NCBI GenBank assembly: GCA_965226565.1
Contig: CBDDDI010000004.1
Location: 620,001-684,000, forward strand
Direction of reading: 5' to 3'
Length of the DNA: 64,000 nt
Origin: SZUA-444 sp965226565
GTDB lineage: Bacteria > Bacillota > Clostridia > Oscillospirales > Ruminococcaceae
How positions within the stretch are numbered: the first letter of the stretch is position 1; each line of letters starts with the position of its first letter. Positions 15,691 to 24,449 of the stretch are shown piece after piece. A program made the position numbers and the translations under genes. The notes under the pieces are model-generated. The model ran no database searches, was not told where the DNA came from, and was given only the letters and a program-made list of their open reading frames with translations.

Positions 15691-18639
15691 ATGAGCGTAA
15701 TTTACAATCTTGGCGTTGATGTTGGTTCAACAACTGTAAAAACTGTTATTATAAAAGATGGAGAAATTGTTTATACAAAATATGAAAGACATTTTTCTAA
15801 AGTTAGAGAAACTGTTTTGAATCAACTTAATTTAATAAAAAAAGAATTTTCCGACGGATTATTTAAAATATGTATCACTGGTTCAGCTGGACTTGGAATA
15901 GCAAACAGTTCTGATCTTCCTTTTGTACAGGAAGTTTATTCTGCTTTTATTGCTGTTAATAAATTATATGATGATGCTGATGTTGTTGTTGAACTTGGTG
16001 GAGAAGATGCTAAAATTATCTTTTTAACTGGCGGAGTTGAACAACGTATGAATGGTTCTTGTGCTGGTGGTACTGGCGCATTTATTGATCAAATGTCAAC
16101 TTTGCTTGATATGACTCCGGATGAGATGGATAGCCTTTCATTAGAAAGCACAAAATTATATCCTATTGCATCAAGATGTGGAGTTTTTGCAAAATCTGAT
16201 ATACAGCCACTTTTAAACCAAGGTGCTAAAAAAGCAGATATTGCTGCTTCTATATTCCAAGCAGTGGTAGACCAAACTGTTTCTGGACTTGCTCAAGGAA
16301 GAGAAATTAAAGGTAAAGTATTGTTCCTTGGAGGTCCATTGTCATTTTTAAAAGGTTTAAGAAAAGCATTCGTTAATACACTTAAACTTGATGAAGAAAA
16401 TGCTATTTTTCCTGAACTTGCGCCTTGTTTTATGGCTTACGGAAGTGCATTACAAGCTAATGAAATAAGCAAAGAAGATACTTTGGAAAATATTATAAAT
16501 AAAATTGTACAAGCAAAACTTGTTTCAACATCTACTACAGGAACAGTTTTATTTAAAGATCATGAAGAATATGAAGAGTTTTCAAATCGTCATGCTAAAT
16601 TTGATTTAGGATATGAAGATATAAAAACATATGAAGGCGATGCTTATCTTGGAATTGATGCTGGATCAACTACTACAAAGCTTGTTTTAATAACAGATGA
16701 TGGTAAAATTTTATATAATCATTATTGTTCAAATAAAGGTCAACCACTTGATATTGTTGCAAAACAATTAAAGAAAATTTATGAACTTAAAAATGATAAA
16801 TTGGTGATAAAAGCTTCTTCAGTTACAGGTTATGGCGAAGATCTTATTAAAGCTGGACTTGGAATTGATTTTGGAATAGTTGAAACAGTGGCACATTTTA
16901 AAGCTGCATCATATTTTTGTCCAAAAGTTGATTTTATAATTGACATTGGAGGACAAGATATAAAATGTTTCAAAATAAAAAATGATGCTATAGACAGCAT
17001 TATGCTTAATGAAGCATGTTCTTCTGGATGTGGCTCATTTATCCAAACTTTTGCACAGGCACTTGATTATAATATAGATGATTTTGCTAATTTAGGTTTG
17101 TTTGCACAACATCCTGTTGAACTTGGCTCAAGATGTACTGTGTTTATGAATTCATCAGTTAAACAGGCTCAAAAAGATGGTGCTACTGTTGAAGATATTT
17201 CTGCTGGATTGTCTGCTAGTATTATTAAAAATGCTATTTATAAAGTTATTCGTGCTAAAAGTGTTGATGAACTTGGTGAAAATATCGTTGTTCAAGGCGG
17301 TACTTTCCTTAATGATGCTGTTTTGCGTTCATTTGAACTTGAGCTTGGTAAAAATGTTGTAAGACCTGCTATTTCTGGTCTTATGGGAGCTTTTGGATGT
17401 GCTTTATATGCTAAAGAACGTTCAAATAAAGAATATGCTTCAAAAATTATTTCTGATAAACAATTAGAAGATTTTAGTTATACTTCAAGTACTGCTCAAT
17501 GTAAAGGTTGTACTGCAAATTGTAATTTGACAATAATTAAATTTAATGATGGACATAGATTTACTTCTGGTAATCGTTGTGAACGTGGTGCTGGTATAAA
17601 AACTTCAAATTTAGATAATAATTTGTATGAATATAAATATAAGAATATTTTGAATATAGTTTCAAAATCTAAAGGTAATGCTAAAGCTAAAGTTGGAATT
17701 CCTCTTGCTTTGAATTTCTATGATCAATTGCCATTATTTGCTGCTATGTTTGAAAAGCTTGGATTCGAAGTTGTTGTTTCTGGAGAATCTTCTAGAGAAA
17801 CTTATTATAAAGGTCAACATACTATTCCATCAGATACTGTATGTTATCCTGCGAAACTTGTACATGGTCATATAGAAGATTTGCTTGAAAAAGGCGTTGA
17901 TTTTATTTTCTATCCTTGTATGAGCTATAGCATGGATGAAGGTGAAAGTGATAATCATTACAACTGTCCAGTTGTTGCTTATTATCCAGAACTTTTAAAA
18001 GCTAATATTGCTAATTTAAATGATGATAATTTGATGGCTCCTTATATAGATTTGAATAGACCTAAGCATGTTGCTAATGTGCTTAAAAAATCTTTAGAAA
18101 AATATAATATCAAAAAATCAGATATTTTAGATGCATTAGAATTTGGATTTAAATCATTAGAAGATTTTAGACAAGATCTTTTAGATACTGCTAAATCTAT
18201 TATTGAGAATGCGAGAAAAGAAAATAAGAAAATTATTGTTCTTGCTGGAAGACCATATCATATTGATCCTGAAATAAATCATGGTATACACAAATTGATT
18301 TCTTCTTTAGGATTAGCTGTAATTACTGAAGATAGTATTTTCACATTAGCTCATAATGGAAAACTTGATGTTCTTAACCAATGGACATATCATTCTAGAC
18401 TTTATAGAGCTGCTAAATATGTTTGTGACCAACCAGACATGGAGCTTGTTCAATTAGTTTCATTTGGATGTGGAATTGATGCTGTTACAACTGATGAAAT
18501 TAGAGCAATTCTTGAACAACATGGTAAGCTATATACTCAACTTAAAATAGATGAAATAAATAATTTAGGAGCAGCAAAAATTAGACTTAGAAGTCTTGTA
18601 GCAGCTTTGGAAGAAAAGGAGATTGTCAGTGGAAACTAA
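15691..18639 (+). CDS. Double-activase acyl-CoA dehydratase activator-type protein (BadF/BcrA family plus DUF2229)
   Basis: 982 residues. Two tandem ASKHA ATPase domains of the 2-hydroxyacyl-CoA dehydratase activase type occupy about 1-260 and 320-585. Each has the phosphate loop DxGSTT and a cluster-ligand motif (SCAGGTGAF and CSSGCGSF). From about 660 a dehydratase-subunit-like region (DUF2229/COG3580) with conserved Cys (CYPAKLVHGH, YPCMSY) follows. Activases use ATP to drive an electron to a radical dehydratase; the natural substrate of these fused forms is not known. The ATG follows a GAAAGGA ribosome site, and the adjacent TTG is an alternative. It overlaps the next gene by 11 bases. 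Confidence 0.85.
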   Translation: MSVIYNLGVDVGSTTVKTVIIKDGEIVYTKYERHFSKVRETVLNQLNLIKKEFSDGLFKICITGSAGLGIANSSDLPFVQEVYSAFIAVNKLYDDADVVVELGGEDAKIIFLTGGVEQRMNGSCAGGTGAFIDQMSTLLDMTPDEMDSLSLESTKLYPIASRCGVFAKSDIQPLLNQGAKKADIAASIFQAVVDQTVSGLAQGREIKGKVLFLGGPLSFLKGLRKAFVNTLKLDEENAIFPELAPCFMAYGSALQANEISKEDTLENIINKIVQAKLVSTSTTGTVLFKDHEEYEEFSNRHAKFDLGYEDIKTYEGDAYLGIDAGSTTTKLVLITDDGKILYNHYCSNKGQPLDIVAKQLKKIYELKNDKLVIKASSVTGYGEDLIKAGLGIDFGIVETVAHFKAASYFCPKVDFIIDIGGQDIKCFKIKNDAIDSIMLNEACSSGCGSFIQTFAQALDYNIDDFANLGLFAQHPVELGSRCTVFMNSSVKQAQKDGATVEDISAGLSASIIKNAIYKVIRAKSVDELGENIVVQGGTFLNDAVLRSFELELGKNVVRPAISGLMGAFGCALYAKERSNKEYASKIISDKQLEDFSYTSSTAQCKGCTANCNLTIIKFNDGHRFTSGNRCERGAGIKTSNLDNNLYEYKYKNILNIVSKSKGNAKAKVGIPLALNFYDQLPLFAAMFEKLGFEVVVSGESSRETYYKGQHTIPSDTVCYPAKLVHGHIEDLLEKGVDFIFYPCMSYSMDEGESDNHYNCPVVAYYPELLKANIANLNDDNLMAPYIDLNRPKHVANVLKKSLEKYNIKKSDILDALEFGFKSLEDFRQDLLDTAKSIIENARKENKKIIVLAGRPYHIDPEINHGIHKLISSLGLAVITEDSIFTLAHNGKLDVLNQWTYHSRLYRAAKYVCDQPDMELVQLVSFGCGIDAVTTDEIRAILEQHGKLYTQLKIDEINNLGAAKIRLRSLVAALEEKEIVSGN

Positions 18640-19897
18640 TAAAAAAATAGAAACTCCAAAATCATCAGGACGTATTAGATTTAAGAAGTTTACAAAAAAA
18701 ATGAAAAAAGATTACACTATTCTTGTTCCTGACATGCTTCCAATTCATTTTAAACTTATTTTAGCTGTTCTTAAACAATATGGATATAAAACAGTTTTAC
18801 TACAAACATCAACAAAATCTGTTATTGATGAAGGCTTGAAAAATGTTCATAACGACACTTGTTATCCTGCGTTACTTGTTATTGGACAGTTTATGGAGGC
18901 TTTGAAAAGTGGTAAATATGATTTAGATAAAACTGCGTTGCTTCTTTCACAAACAGGTGGTGGATGCCGTGCTTCAAACTATATTGCTTTGCTTAGAAAA
19001 GCTCTTAGCACACAATTTCCTCAAGTTCCTGTTTTGTCACTTAATTTTAGTGGACTTGAAAAAGATAGTAGTTTAGAAATTACTCCAGCAATTGCGTTAA
19101 AGCTTGTATTTGCAGTTTTGTATGGTGATATGCTTATGCTTTTGTATAATCAATGTAAACCATATGAGCTTGTAAAAAATGCAACTGATAAGACTTTGGA
19201 AAAATGGGAAGATATTTTGGCAAAACGTTTTGCTAAAAATAATTTCTTTTCTGCTAAAAAAATATATAAACAAATGCTTGATGATTTTGCAAAAATTGAA
19301 CGTTCTAAAGTTAAAAAACCAAAGGTTGGTATTGTTGGAGAGATTTATGTTAAATATTCACCTCTTGCAAATAATAATTTAGAGAAATTCCTTATACAAG
19401 AAGGCTGCGAGCCAGTTGTGCCTGGTTTGTTAGATTTCGTTCTTTATTGTGCGATTAACACAGTTAATGATGGAAAATTATATAGCTTTAAAAGTAAAGG
19501 AACTATTTTAAATAAAATAGGTTATGATGTTTTATATAAAAAACAAAAACAAATGATTAAAGTTATTCAAGAACATGGTGTGTTTAATCCTCCAGATGAT
19601 TTTGAACATTTAAGACATGAGGCGAATAAATTTATTCATCAAGGTGTTAAAATGGGTGAAGGTTGGCTGATAACAGCTGAAATGTCTGTTTTGGCTCAAA
19701 CTGGAACTGAAAATATAATTTGTACTCAACCTTTTGGATGTTTGCCAAATCATATTGTTGCAAAAGGAATGTCTAGAAAAATTAAAATGGCTTATCCTGA
19801 TGCTAATATTGTTGCAATTGATTATGATCCTGGTGCAACAAAAGTAAACCAAGAAAATAGAATTAAGCTTATGCTTGCTAACGTTAAGAAAAAATAA
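18629..19897 (+). CDS. Activase-associated dehydratase-like protein (COG3581 type)
   Basis: 422 residues. Resembles the C-terminal part of giant activase fusion proteins found in many clostridia. Cys-containing motifs include HNDTCYPALLVIGQF, TGGGCRASNY and QPFGCLPNH, likely [4Fe-4S] ligands. The GTG at 18629 is preferred because AAAGGAG lies 7 bases upstream; the in-frame TTG at 18623 is too close. The gene starts inside the 3' end of the activase gene, so both are translated together. I infer the two proteins form the complex that is one polypeptide elsewhere. Confidence 0.82.
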   Translation: METNKKIETPKSSGRIRFKKFTKKMKKDYTILVPDMLPIHFKLILAVLKQYGYKTVLLQTSTKSVIDEGLKNVHNDTCYPALLVIGQFMEALKSGKYDLDKTALLLSQTGGGCRASNYIALLRKALSTQFPQVPVLSLNFSGLEKDSSLEITPAIALKLVFAVLYGDMLMLLYNQCKPYELVKNATDKTLEKWEDILAKRFAKNNFFSAKKIYKQMLDDFAKIERSKVKKPKVGIVGEIYVKYSPLANNNLEKFLIQEGCEPVVPGLLDFVLYCAINTVNDGKLYSFKSKGTILNKIGYDVLYKKQKQMIKVIQEHGVFNPPDDFEHLRHEANKFIHQGVKMGEGWLITAEMSVLAQTGTENIICTQPFGCLPNHIVAKGMSRKIKMAYPDANIVAIDYDPGATKVNQENRIKLMLANVKKK

Positions 19898-19932
19898 AAA
19901 CAATTTTTTAGGTTCTTTTATATTGGAACCCA

Positions 19933-19968
19933 CACCCTCTTTAAGACATATAATGTTTAAGGAGGGTG
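19933..19968 (+). promoter_or_regulatory. Dyad masking the ytaF ribosome binding site
   Basis: A 13-bp stem with two G-T wobbles pairs 19933-19945 with 19956-19968, 10-base loop. The 3' arm contains the GGAGGGTG ribosome site for the ATG at 19974, and the loop contains TATAAT (19949-19954). It may be an mRNA hairpin blocking translation or a DNA operator over the -10 element. Confidence 0.6.
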
Positions 19969-19973
19969 ATGAT

Positions 19974-20594
19974 ATGTTCACAGTCTTTCTTATTGTTGTT
20001 GCAGTTTGTATAGATATTTTTATAATGTCGGTTACATATGGAATAGAAAAAATTAAAATTCCTATGTTTTCATGTTTTATTGTAAGTTTTACAGGAACTT
20101 TTTTCTTAGCATTATCAATACTGTTTTCGAAATTTTTAGGTTCTTTTATACCTCCTTGGTTATGTACAGTAATTAGTGTTATTTGTCTTTACATATTAGG
20201 GATAATTGGACTTTTTCAAAATGGTTTTAAGTCTCATTTAAGAAAAAACCATGGAAAAAAGGAAGTTACATTCACAGCTTTTAATATGTCTTTTTTTATC
20301 AATATAATTTTAGATGAATCAGTTGCTGATATTGATAATTCAAAAGTTTTATCGATTAGAGAAGCTTTTATGCTTGGAATCGTATTGTCAATAGATTCAA
20401 TATCTACTGGTTGTAGTGTTGGAATGACGCTTGATCATGTGTGGCTGACTATTTTAAGTTGTTTGATTGTAGGGTTTTTTTCAGTTATTTTAGGAGGTTT
20501 TGTTGGCAAAAAATTTGCAAAACAAAAGGCTCCAAAAATTACATGGCTTAGTGGTTTGTTGTTGATAATATTAGCTACAGCGAAATTGTTTTAG
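19974..20594 (+). CDS. ytaF: YtaF-like sporulation membrane protein (MntP superfamily)
   Basis: 206 residues, mainly hydrophobic with six probable membrane helices in two repeats. Each repeat has an Asp-bearing helix: AVCIDIFIMSVTYGIEKI near the start and GIVLSIDSISTGCSVGM around 135-151. This is the pattern of the MntP/YtaF family. YtaF is linked to sporulation in Bacillus, while MntP exports manganese; metal transport here is inference. The ATG at 19974 is fixed by GGAGGGTG; the longer reading from 19875 would overlap the preceding gene. Confidence 0.8.
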   Translation: MFTVFLIVVAVCIDIFIMSVTYGIEKIKIPMFSCFIVSFTGTFFLALSILFSKFLGSFIPPWLCTVISVICLYILGIIGLFQNGFKSHLRKNHGKKEVTFTAFNMSFFINIILDESVADIDNSKVLSIREAFMLGIVLSIDSISTGCSVGMTLDHVWLTILSCLIVGFFSVILGGFVGKKFAKQKAPKITWLSGLLLIILATAKLF

Positions 20595-20642
20595 TTAATT
20601 TGTGTATAATATAAATGATTTTGAATATAAGAAGGTGGAATT

Positions 20643-21614
20643 TTGGACGTTAAACAGAAGGTATTATCATGTTTGGAAAATAATAAAGGAAATAGTATTT
20701 CTGGCTCAAAAATTGCCCAGGAAATAGGAGTGACAAGAAGCGCTGTTTGGAAAGCTATAAAAAGTCTTCAAAACAACGGATATGATATTTCGGCAACTAC
20801 AAATAAAGGATATTCTTTAGAAACAAAATGTGATATTGTTTCTGCTCAAAGTATAAAACCATATTTAAAAAATGATTTTTGGGATATAGAAACTTTTAAA
20901 ACGATAGATTCTACAAATACTTATCTTAAAAAACTTGCACAAGAAGGCAAAAAAGCTGGGATAGTTGCTATTTCTGATGAGCAAACTCAAGGAAAAGGAA
21001 GAATGGGAAGAAATTTTTTCTCGCCTTCTTCTAAAGGCATTTATATGAGCATTTTACTAAGGCCAAAGATGGCACTTGAACAATCACTGCTAGTTACAAC
21101 AAGTATGGCTGTTGCGGTTTCTAGAGCTATAGAAACAGTTTGTGAAGTTGAAACATCTATAAAATGGGTTAATGACATTTTTATTAAAAACAAAAAGGTT
21201 TGTGGGATATTGTGTGAAGCTTCTGTTGATTTTGAAACTGGTGGTTTAGAATATGCTGTTATTGGTGCTGGAATTAATGTTGTTACGAGTAAAGATGATT
21301 TTCCTGATGAGATAAAAGATATTGCTACTAGTATATTTGGCGAAAAAACAGATAATGCGATTAGAAGTAAGTTGATTGCAGAAATTTTGAATAATTTTTA
21401 TGTTATGTTAGATGATCTAGACAATGCAAGCTTTTTAGAAGAATACAGAAAAAAATCATTTGTTATTGGAAAAGAAGTTTCTGTTATAAGCGGTAACACA
21501 TCTTTTGATGCCAAGGCAATTAGAATTGATGATATGGCTAGATTAGTAGTGAAACTTAAAAATGGTGAAGAAAAAACACTTAATTCAGGCGAAGTAAGTG
21601 TTAAGATAAAATAA
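20643..21614 (+). CDS. birA: Bifunctional biotin-[acetyl-CoA-carboxylase] ligase / biotin operon repressor
   Basis: 323 residues. Winged-helix DNA-binding domain at about 1-65 (KIAQEIGVTRSAVWKAIKSL), then the biotin ligase core with the adenylate loop GKGRMGRNF near 117 and KWVNDIF near 177, and a C-terminal SH3-like domain. It attaches biotin to carboxylases and probably represses biotin genes. The TTG start at 20643 follows AAGGTGG. It ends at a bidirectional terminator shared with metY. Confidence 0.95.
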   Translation: MDVKQKVLSCLENNKGNSISGSKIAQEIGVTRSAVWKAIKSLQNNGYDISATTNKGYSLETKCDIVSAQSIKPYLKNDFWDIETFKTIDSTNTYLKKLAQEGKKAGIVAISDEQTQGKGRMGRNFFSPSSKGIYMSILLRPKMALEQSLLVTTSMAVAVSRAIETVCEVETSIKWVNDIFIKNKKVCGILCEASVDFETGGLEYAVIGAGINVVTSKDDFPDEIKDIATSIFGEKTDNAIRSKLIAEILNNFYVMLDDLDNASFLEEYRKKSFVIGKEVSVISGNTSFDAKAIRIDDMARLVVKLKNGEEKTLNSGEVSVKIK

Positions 21615-21619
21615 ATAAA

Positions 21620-21653
21620 CTCTCATGAAATTAATCATGAGAGCTTTTGTTTT
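21620..21653. terminator. Bidirectional terminator between birA and metY
   Basis: Perfect 9-bp stem (21620-21628 with 21635-21643) with T-rich flanks in both directions. Confidence 0.88.
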
Positions 21654-21657
21654 GTAT

Positions 21658-22926
21658 TTATATTTTGTCTAAAGCTTGTTGAATATCAGCAATTATATCA
21701 TCAATATTTTCGCAACCACAAGAAAATCTAACTAAACCTGGAGTGATTCCACAGTCTATAAGTTGTTTTTCAGTTAATTGTCTATGAGTTGAACTAGCTG
21801 GATGTAAAACACAACAACGTATATCTGCAACATGAACAGCAAGCACAGTAAGTTTAAGATTATCAATAAATTTTACAGCGTTTTCACGTCCACCTTTAAT
21901 TGAAAATCCAACAACACCACTACAACCTTTTGGAAGATATTTTTTAGAACGTTCATGGAATTCGTTAGATTCCAAAGTTGGATAATTCACAAAGTCAATT
22001 TTATCATTATTTTCAAGATAATGAGCAACTTTATCTGCATTAAATGAATGTCTTTCCATTCTAAGAGCTAAAGTTTCAAGTCCGAGATTTAACATCCATG
22101 CATTTTGAGCAGATGGATATACTCCCATGTCTCTCATTAACTGAACTCTTGCTTTTGTTATATAAGCTTGGTTGCCAAAATCTTTTGTATATATAACTCC
22201 ATGATATGAATCATCAGGAGTAGTAAGTGCATCAAATTTGCCACTTTTAGCCCAATCAAATTTACCACTATCAACAATTACTCCACCAACGCATAAAGCA
22301 TGTCCATCCATATATTTTGTTGTTGAATGAACAACAATATCAGCACCAAATTCAATAGGTCTACATAATATAGGAGTTGGAAAAGTGTTGTCAATTATAA
22401 GAGGAACTTTGTTTTTATGAGCAACTTTTGCGAATTTTTCAATATCAAGAACATTTATAGAAGGATTTGATATTGTTTCACCAACAATAGCTTTAGTATT
22501 ATCTTGAAAAGCTTTTTGGATTTCTTCTTCAGTTGCTTCAGGATGAACATAAGTAACATCAATTCCGAAGTTTTTCATAGTTACAGAAAATAGATTTACA
22601 GTACCACCATAAAGAGAAGATGATGCAATAAAATGGTCACCACTTTTCATTATATTAAGCAATGCTAAAAGATTAGCAGATTGTCCAGATGTGGTACAAA
22701 GTGCAGCAACACCGCCTTCAAGAGCAGCAATTTTATCTTCAACCATAGCAACAGTAGGATTAGAGATTCTTGAATACATGTGGCCAGGAGACTTAAGATC
22801 GAAAAGATCTTGAACATGTTCAGTTGAATCATATTTGTATGTTGTGCTTTGGTAAATTGGCATGACTCTTGGTTCACCGTTTTGTGGATGATAACCTTCG
22901 TGCAAGCATTGTGTTTCTACATTCAT
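21658..22926 (-). CDS. metY: O-acetylhomoserine sulfhydrylase (aminocarboxypropyltransferase)
   Basis: 422 residues, a PLP-dependent Cys/Met metabolism enzyme that makes homocysteine from O-acetylhomoserine and sulfide. Seen: the N-terminal TQCLHEGY, YSRISNPT, the active-site Lys in HSTTKYMDGH, and the C-terminal RFSCGCEN. Length matches MetY/CysD rather than the shorter cystathionine synthases. The ribosome site is weak (GAGTGAT) and lies within a leader hairpin. Single gene with a consensus-like promoter. Confidence 0.93.
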   Translation of the reverse strand: MNVETQCLHEGYHPQNGEPRVMPIYQSTTYKYDSTEHVQDLFDLKSPGHMYSRISNPTVAMVEDKIAALEGGVAALCTTSGQSANLLALLNIMKSGDHFIASSSLYGGTVNLFSVTMKNFGIDVTYVHPEATEEEIQKAFQDNTKAIVGETISNPSINVLDIEKFAKVAHKNKVPLIIDNTFPTPILCRPIEFGADIVVHSTTKYMDGHALCVGGVIVDSGKFDWAKSGKFDALTTPDDSYHGVIYTKDFGNQAYITKARVQLMRDMGVYPSAQNAWMLNLGLETLALRMERHSFNADKVAHYLENNDKIDFVNYPTLESNEFHERSKKYLPKGCSGVVGFSIKGGRENAVKFIDNLKLTVLAVHVADIRCCVLHPASSTHRQLTEKQLIDCGITPGLVRFSCGCENIDDIIADIQQALDKI

Positions 22927-22928
22927 TT

Positions 22929-22958
22929 AAATCACTCGTTTCTATAATAAAGTGATTT
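22929..22958 (-). promoter_or_regulatory. Leader hairpin over the metY ribosome site
   Basis: Perfect 8-bp inverted repeat (22929-22936 with 22951-22958) spanning most of the short metY leader and covering the GAGTGAT ribosome site. Could act as an operator next to the start site or as a translational block. Confidence 0.5.
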
Positions 22959-22988
22959 ATTATATCATGTATACTATATAGATGTCAA
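22959..22988 (-). promoter_or_regulatory. Sigma-A promoter of metY
   Basis: Minus strand: TTGACA (22988-22983), 18-base spacer, TATAAT (22964-22959). Confidence 0.8.
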
Positions 22989-23088
22989 TAGATAAACATA
23001 AATAGGAAAAACTGGGATTTTTGTGGACAATAATTAAAAAATAATATAAAAAGAGCACTAATATTAGGTGAAATTAACGAAATGTTAA

Positions 23089-23109
23089 CATATTCGTATA
23101 TAGAATATG
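23089..23109 (+). promoter_or_regulatory. Candidate operator upstream of the ROK-type regulator
   Basis: Perfect palindrome CATATTC / GAATATG with a 7-base spacer, 45 bases before the regulator ATG. A second inverted repeat, TTAAC / GTTAA, lies at 23074-23088. Autoregulation is inferred. Confidence 0.4.
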
Positions 23110-23153
23110 GTAATATATATATAACAAATCAATAAGTTTGAAGGGTGGTTCTA

Positions 23154-24389
23154 ATGGAACAGTTAGGAATTAGTAAGCTTGACCTCAAAAGGCAAAACCG
23201 TATGCAGATTCTTAAAATAATTAAGCAAAAAGGACCTACATCCAGAATTGACATTGCAGGAACTTTAGAATTAACAAGGGCGGCAGTTACAATTATCACA
23301 AACGAAATGATTGAGCAAGGAATAATTGTAGAAATTGGTGAGCTAAAACAAGTTGAAGAAAAAGCACACCGTGGTAGAAAGAAGATTCTTCTTGATATTA
23401 ACCACAATTACAAATTTGCTGTTGGAATCATTATTGAAGAAACTAGAGTGGAGATTGGTCTGTCAACTTTGAACGGTGCAGTTCTTGACAAAAGACAAAT
23501 GGAAGTTAATGATTTAACTTTATTTGAAGATATTTTAACATTTTTAAAGTCATCATTTGATGAGATTTTGTTAAATAATTGTCTTGAAACGTCTGTTATA
23601 CTTGGTGCAGGAGTTGGAATTTTTCCATCTATGTATTCTAGAGTTAAAGTTGATGTTGTTAATAAAGCTGCAGATTACAAAAATATCAAAGAGACATTAC
23701 AAAATTTATTAGGCATTGAAGTTGTTATTGATAACTATGTAAAAGGTGCTGCCATGGCTAATATTGATTTTAAAAAGAACAAAGATCCAAATCAATATAA
23801 TATAGCTTTCTTAAAAAAAGGTACTACTTATGACTTTGTTGTTACAAACCTAAATGAACCTATTAAAGCGTATGATAACCGTACTGACTTCGTTGATAAA
23901 ATGATTATTAATCCTTGTTCAGAAAACAGCGATAGTGTTAGAAAAGGAAGTATAAAAGCTGAGATTTCTCCTATGGCGTTAATTAATAAGATTAAATTTT
24001 ATTATAGCGATAATTTAACTCCATATTTATATAAATCAACTGAAGGAGATATAAGTAAAGTTACAAGAGGCATGATTTTTTATGCTGTAAACAATGGTGA
24101 TGATTGTTTAAAACCAATTTATACACAACACATTGAATTGCTAGCGGTACTTATTAATAACCTTTCATTCTCCACAAATCCACAAAAATTTGTTTTGCAT
24201 GATTTTGAATTTACTGATAAGGAATATTCATATTTCAGAACAATCCTTAGCAAAATTGCTGGTGATGAGATTTCAAACATTGTTGATTTGAGTTTAGTAG
24301 AATCTAAAAATAGATTCCTTGCTGGTTCAGCTATTGTTATAAGAGAATTATTTTTCTCACGTGGTGGTTTCCAGTTGCCTGAGAAATAA
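23154..24389 (+). CDS. ROK-family (NagC/XylR-type) transcriptional regulator, degenerate sugar-binding domain
   Basis: 411 residues. N-terminal winged helix (about 12-75) with the recognition segment SRIDIAGTLELTRAAVTIITNEM, then an actin-fold ROK domain. The ROK zinc motif CxCGxxGC is not present; its place is taken by NPCSENSDS. The usual NDAN motif reads DNYVKGAAMAN. It is therefore unlikely to be a sugar kinase and may not bind sugar in the usual way. ATG 23154 follows GGGTGG. It stands alone with no sugar-use genes beside it; its targets are unknown. Confidence 0.8.
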   Translation: MEQLGISKLDLKRQNRMQILKIIKQKGPTSRIDIAGTLELTRAAVTIITNEMIEQGIIVEIGELKQVEEKAHRGRKKILLDINHNYKFAVGIIIEETRVEIGLSTLNGAVLDKRQMEVNDLTLFEDILTFLKSSFDEILLNNCLETSVILGAGVGIFPSMYSRVKVDVVNKAADYKNIKETLQNLLGIEVVIDNYVKGAAMANIDFKKNKDPNQYNIAFLKKGTTYDFVVTNLNEPIKAYDNRTDFVDKMIINPCSENSDSVRKGSIKAEISPMALINKIKFYYSDNLTPYLYKSTEGDISKVTRGMIFYAVNNGDDCLKPIYTQHIELLAVLINNLSFSTNPQKFVLHDFEFTDKEYSYFRTILSKIAGDEISNIVDLSLVESKNRFLAGSAIVIRELFFSRGGFQLPEK

Positions 24390-24411
24390 ATATATAATTT
24401 CAAATAAAATT

Positions 24412-24449
24412 AAACATCCTACATTTTTAAAAAGTAGGATGTTTTTTAT
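24412..24449. terminator. Bidirectional terminator between the ROK regulator and rsmI
   Basis: Perfect 11-bp stem (24412-24422 with 24434-24444) followed by T residues on the plus strand and preceded by A-rich sequence. Confidence 0.85.

Noticed and set aside
19898..19973. yybP-ykoY manganese riboswitch before ytaF
   Set aside because: Too short, and the conserved loop sequences are missing; only the single dyad is present.
23154..24389. ROK protein as a glucokinase
   Set aside because: It has a DNA-binding domain and lacks the catalytic and zinc motifs.
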